Of a stretch of 64,000 bases of DNA, positions 63,542 through 64,000 are shown in pieces. Source of the stretch: Streptomyces lushanensis. GTDB lineage: Bacteria > Actinomycetota > Actinomycetes > Streptomycetales > Streptomycetaceae. The notes beneath the pieces are model-generated. The model worked only from the letters and a program-made list of their open reading frames with translations. It had not been told where the DNA came from and did not search any database. A program made the position numbers and the translations under genes. The stretch covers positions 1 to 64,000 of the forward strand of contig NZ_MAUD01000009.1 of NCBI RefSeq assembly GCF_001700515.1, written 5' to 3'. Position 1 is the stretch's first letter; the number at the start of each line of letters is the position of its first letter.

Positions 63542-64000
63542 CTACACGCCACCGACAGGAGGTTGCCGGAGCTCCGGGACCCGGTCGAATCGCAGCCCGA
63601 AGTGGTCACGGTAGGCGGTCAGGATCTCCTTCTCCCCCTCCAGCGGCCGCTCCTGGCGCTCGCCGTGCGCGGTGGTGACGAGCCGGTCGCCGCTGAGCGT
63701 GACACGGCCCTCCTCGGTCCGCCGCGAGCACACGAGCGAGCCGCTGAAGTGCGAGTCCGGTGACGTACGGTGATACCAGGCCCCGGCCCGGAAGTCGGCG
63801 AGCACACGAGGGCGCGTCTCGACGCGGTACCGCGCCGTGCCGTCGCGCAGAACCTCCAGGTCGCCCTCGGCCGTCTCGGCGATACGGAACGTCCCGGCCG
63901 GATCCTTCTGATCGCCGCGCTCGTCCAGATCGAGGGGGTACAGGCTGTGGTCGCCGAAGCCGACATCGGTGAGCCAACGCCGAACGGTGCGCGCCTCCTC
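63542..64000 (-). CDS. Arylamine N-acetyltransferase, C-terminal part (5' end outside window)
   Basis: The last 152 codons are visible; the frame is open to the window edge. WLTDVGFGDHSLYPLDL carries the family's catalytic Asp context, DPAGTFRI and FSGSLVCSRRTEEGRVTLSG follow, and the C-terminus ends near LRFDRVPELRQPP, as in NAT enzymes that move acetyl groups from acetyl-CoA to arylamines. The catalytic Cys and His lie at or beyond the edge, so activity cannot be judged. Confidence 0.85.
   Translation of the reverse strand, partial: EEARTVRRWLTDVGFGDHSLYPLDLDERGDQKDPAGTFRIAETAEGDLEVLRDGTARYRVETRPRVLADFRAGAWYHRTSPDSHFSGSLVCSRRTEEGRVTLSGDRLVTTAHGERQERPLEGEKEILTAYRDHFGLRFDRVPELRQPPVGGV

Overview
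The window is chromosomal DNA of a Streptomyces-type actinomycete. It is very GC-rich, with GTG and TTG starts, purine-rich ribosome sites and almost no TTA codons. Its housekeeping genes (ppdK, dusB, glyS, zur, uppS, recO, leuA, era, ybeY, phoH, rnz, hrcA-dnaJ, hemW, lepA, rpsT, holA) are what one expects in the conserved chromosome core of this genus. I see no insertion sequence, prophage, CRISPR array, rRNA or tRNA gene. About 57 protein genes plus one leader-peptide gene are supported.

Layout. 1-6.3 kb: class F sortase, TSUP permease, secreted GH10-CBM2 xylanase, Tat-exported PhoX-type protein and an ArsR-like regulator. 6.3-15.4 kb: pyruvate phosphate dikinase, then a five-gene ABC importer operon (binding protein, two permeases, ATPase, HAD phosphatase) divergent from a GntR/UTRA regulator. 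15.5-23.9 kb: dusB, two 14-TM-type MFS exporters, an MmyB-like XRE regulator, DUF1918 and DUF6243 proteins, an aldo/keto reductase and its probable TetR repressor. 24-31.7 kb: glyS divergent from znuA-znuC-znuB-zur, then uppS, recO and a zinc-ribbon TerB protein. 31.9-36.9 kb: leuA with a leucine leader peptide, an M4 protease with an emfourin-like inhibitor, era and a degenerate cytidine deaminase. 37-49.7 kb: a long minus-strand series: hrcA-dnaJ under a CIRCE element; a nitronate monooxygenase-like gene and rsmE; an AAA ATPase and a TPR membrane protein; HIT and rnz; a PfkB kinase; phoH-ybeY-CNNM. 49.9-64 kb: an MBL-fold protein, DUF3097, hemW, a SpoIIE-type phosphatase divergent from a response regulator, an acyl-CoA ligase, lepA, rpsT, holA, a YceI fusion and the C-terminal part of an arylamine N-acetyltransferase cut by the window edge.

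The most interesting signals are regulatory. (1) A 15-codon leader ORF with four consecutive Leu codons precedes leuA and overlaps mutually exclusive hairpins. (2) The only two in-frame TTA codons I found in the window lie in the divergent SpoIIE phosphatase and response regulator genes, suggesting shared bldA control. (3) The same tandem TACCAGG motif pair lies upstream of the XRE regulator and of an MFS exporter 0.6 kb away. (4) The same TGACAG-N9-TCTGTC site lies upstream of the aldo/keto reductase and of the TetR gene. (5) Tandem Zur-like boxes lie over an apparently leaderless znuA start. (6) The 3' end of dnaJ is partially duplicated downstream. (7) A 12-bp palindrome occurs twice in a highly structured region upstream of ppdK.
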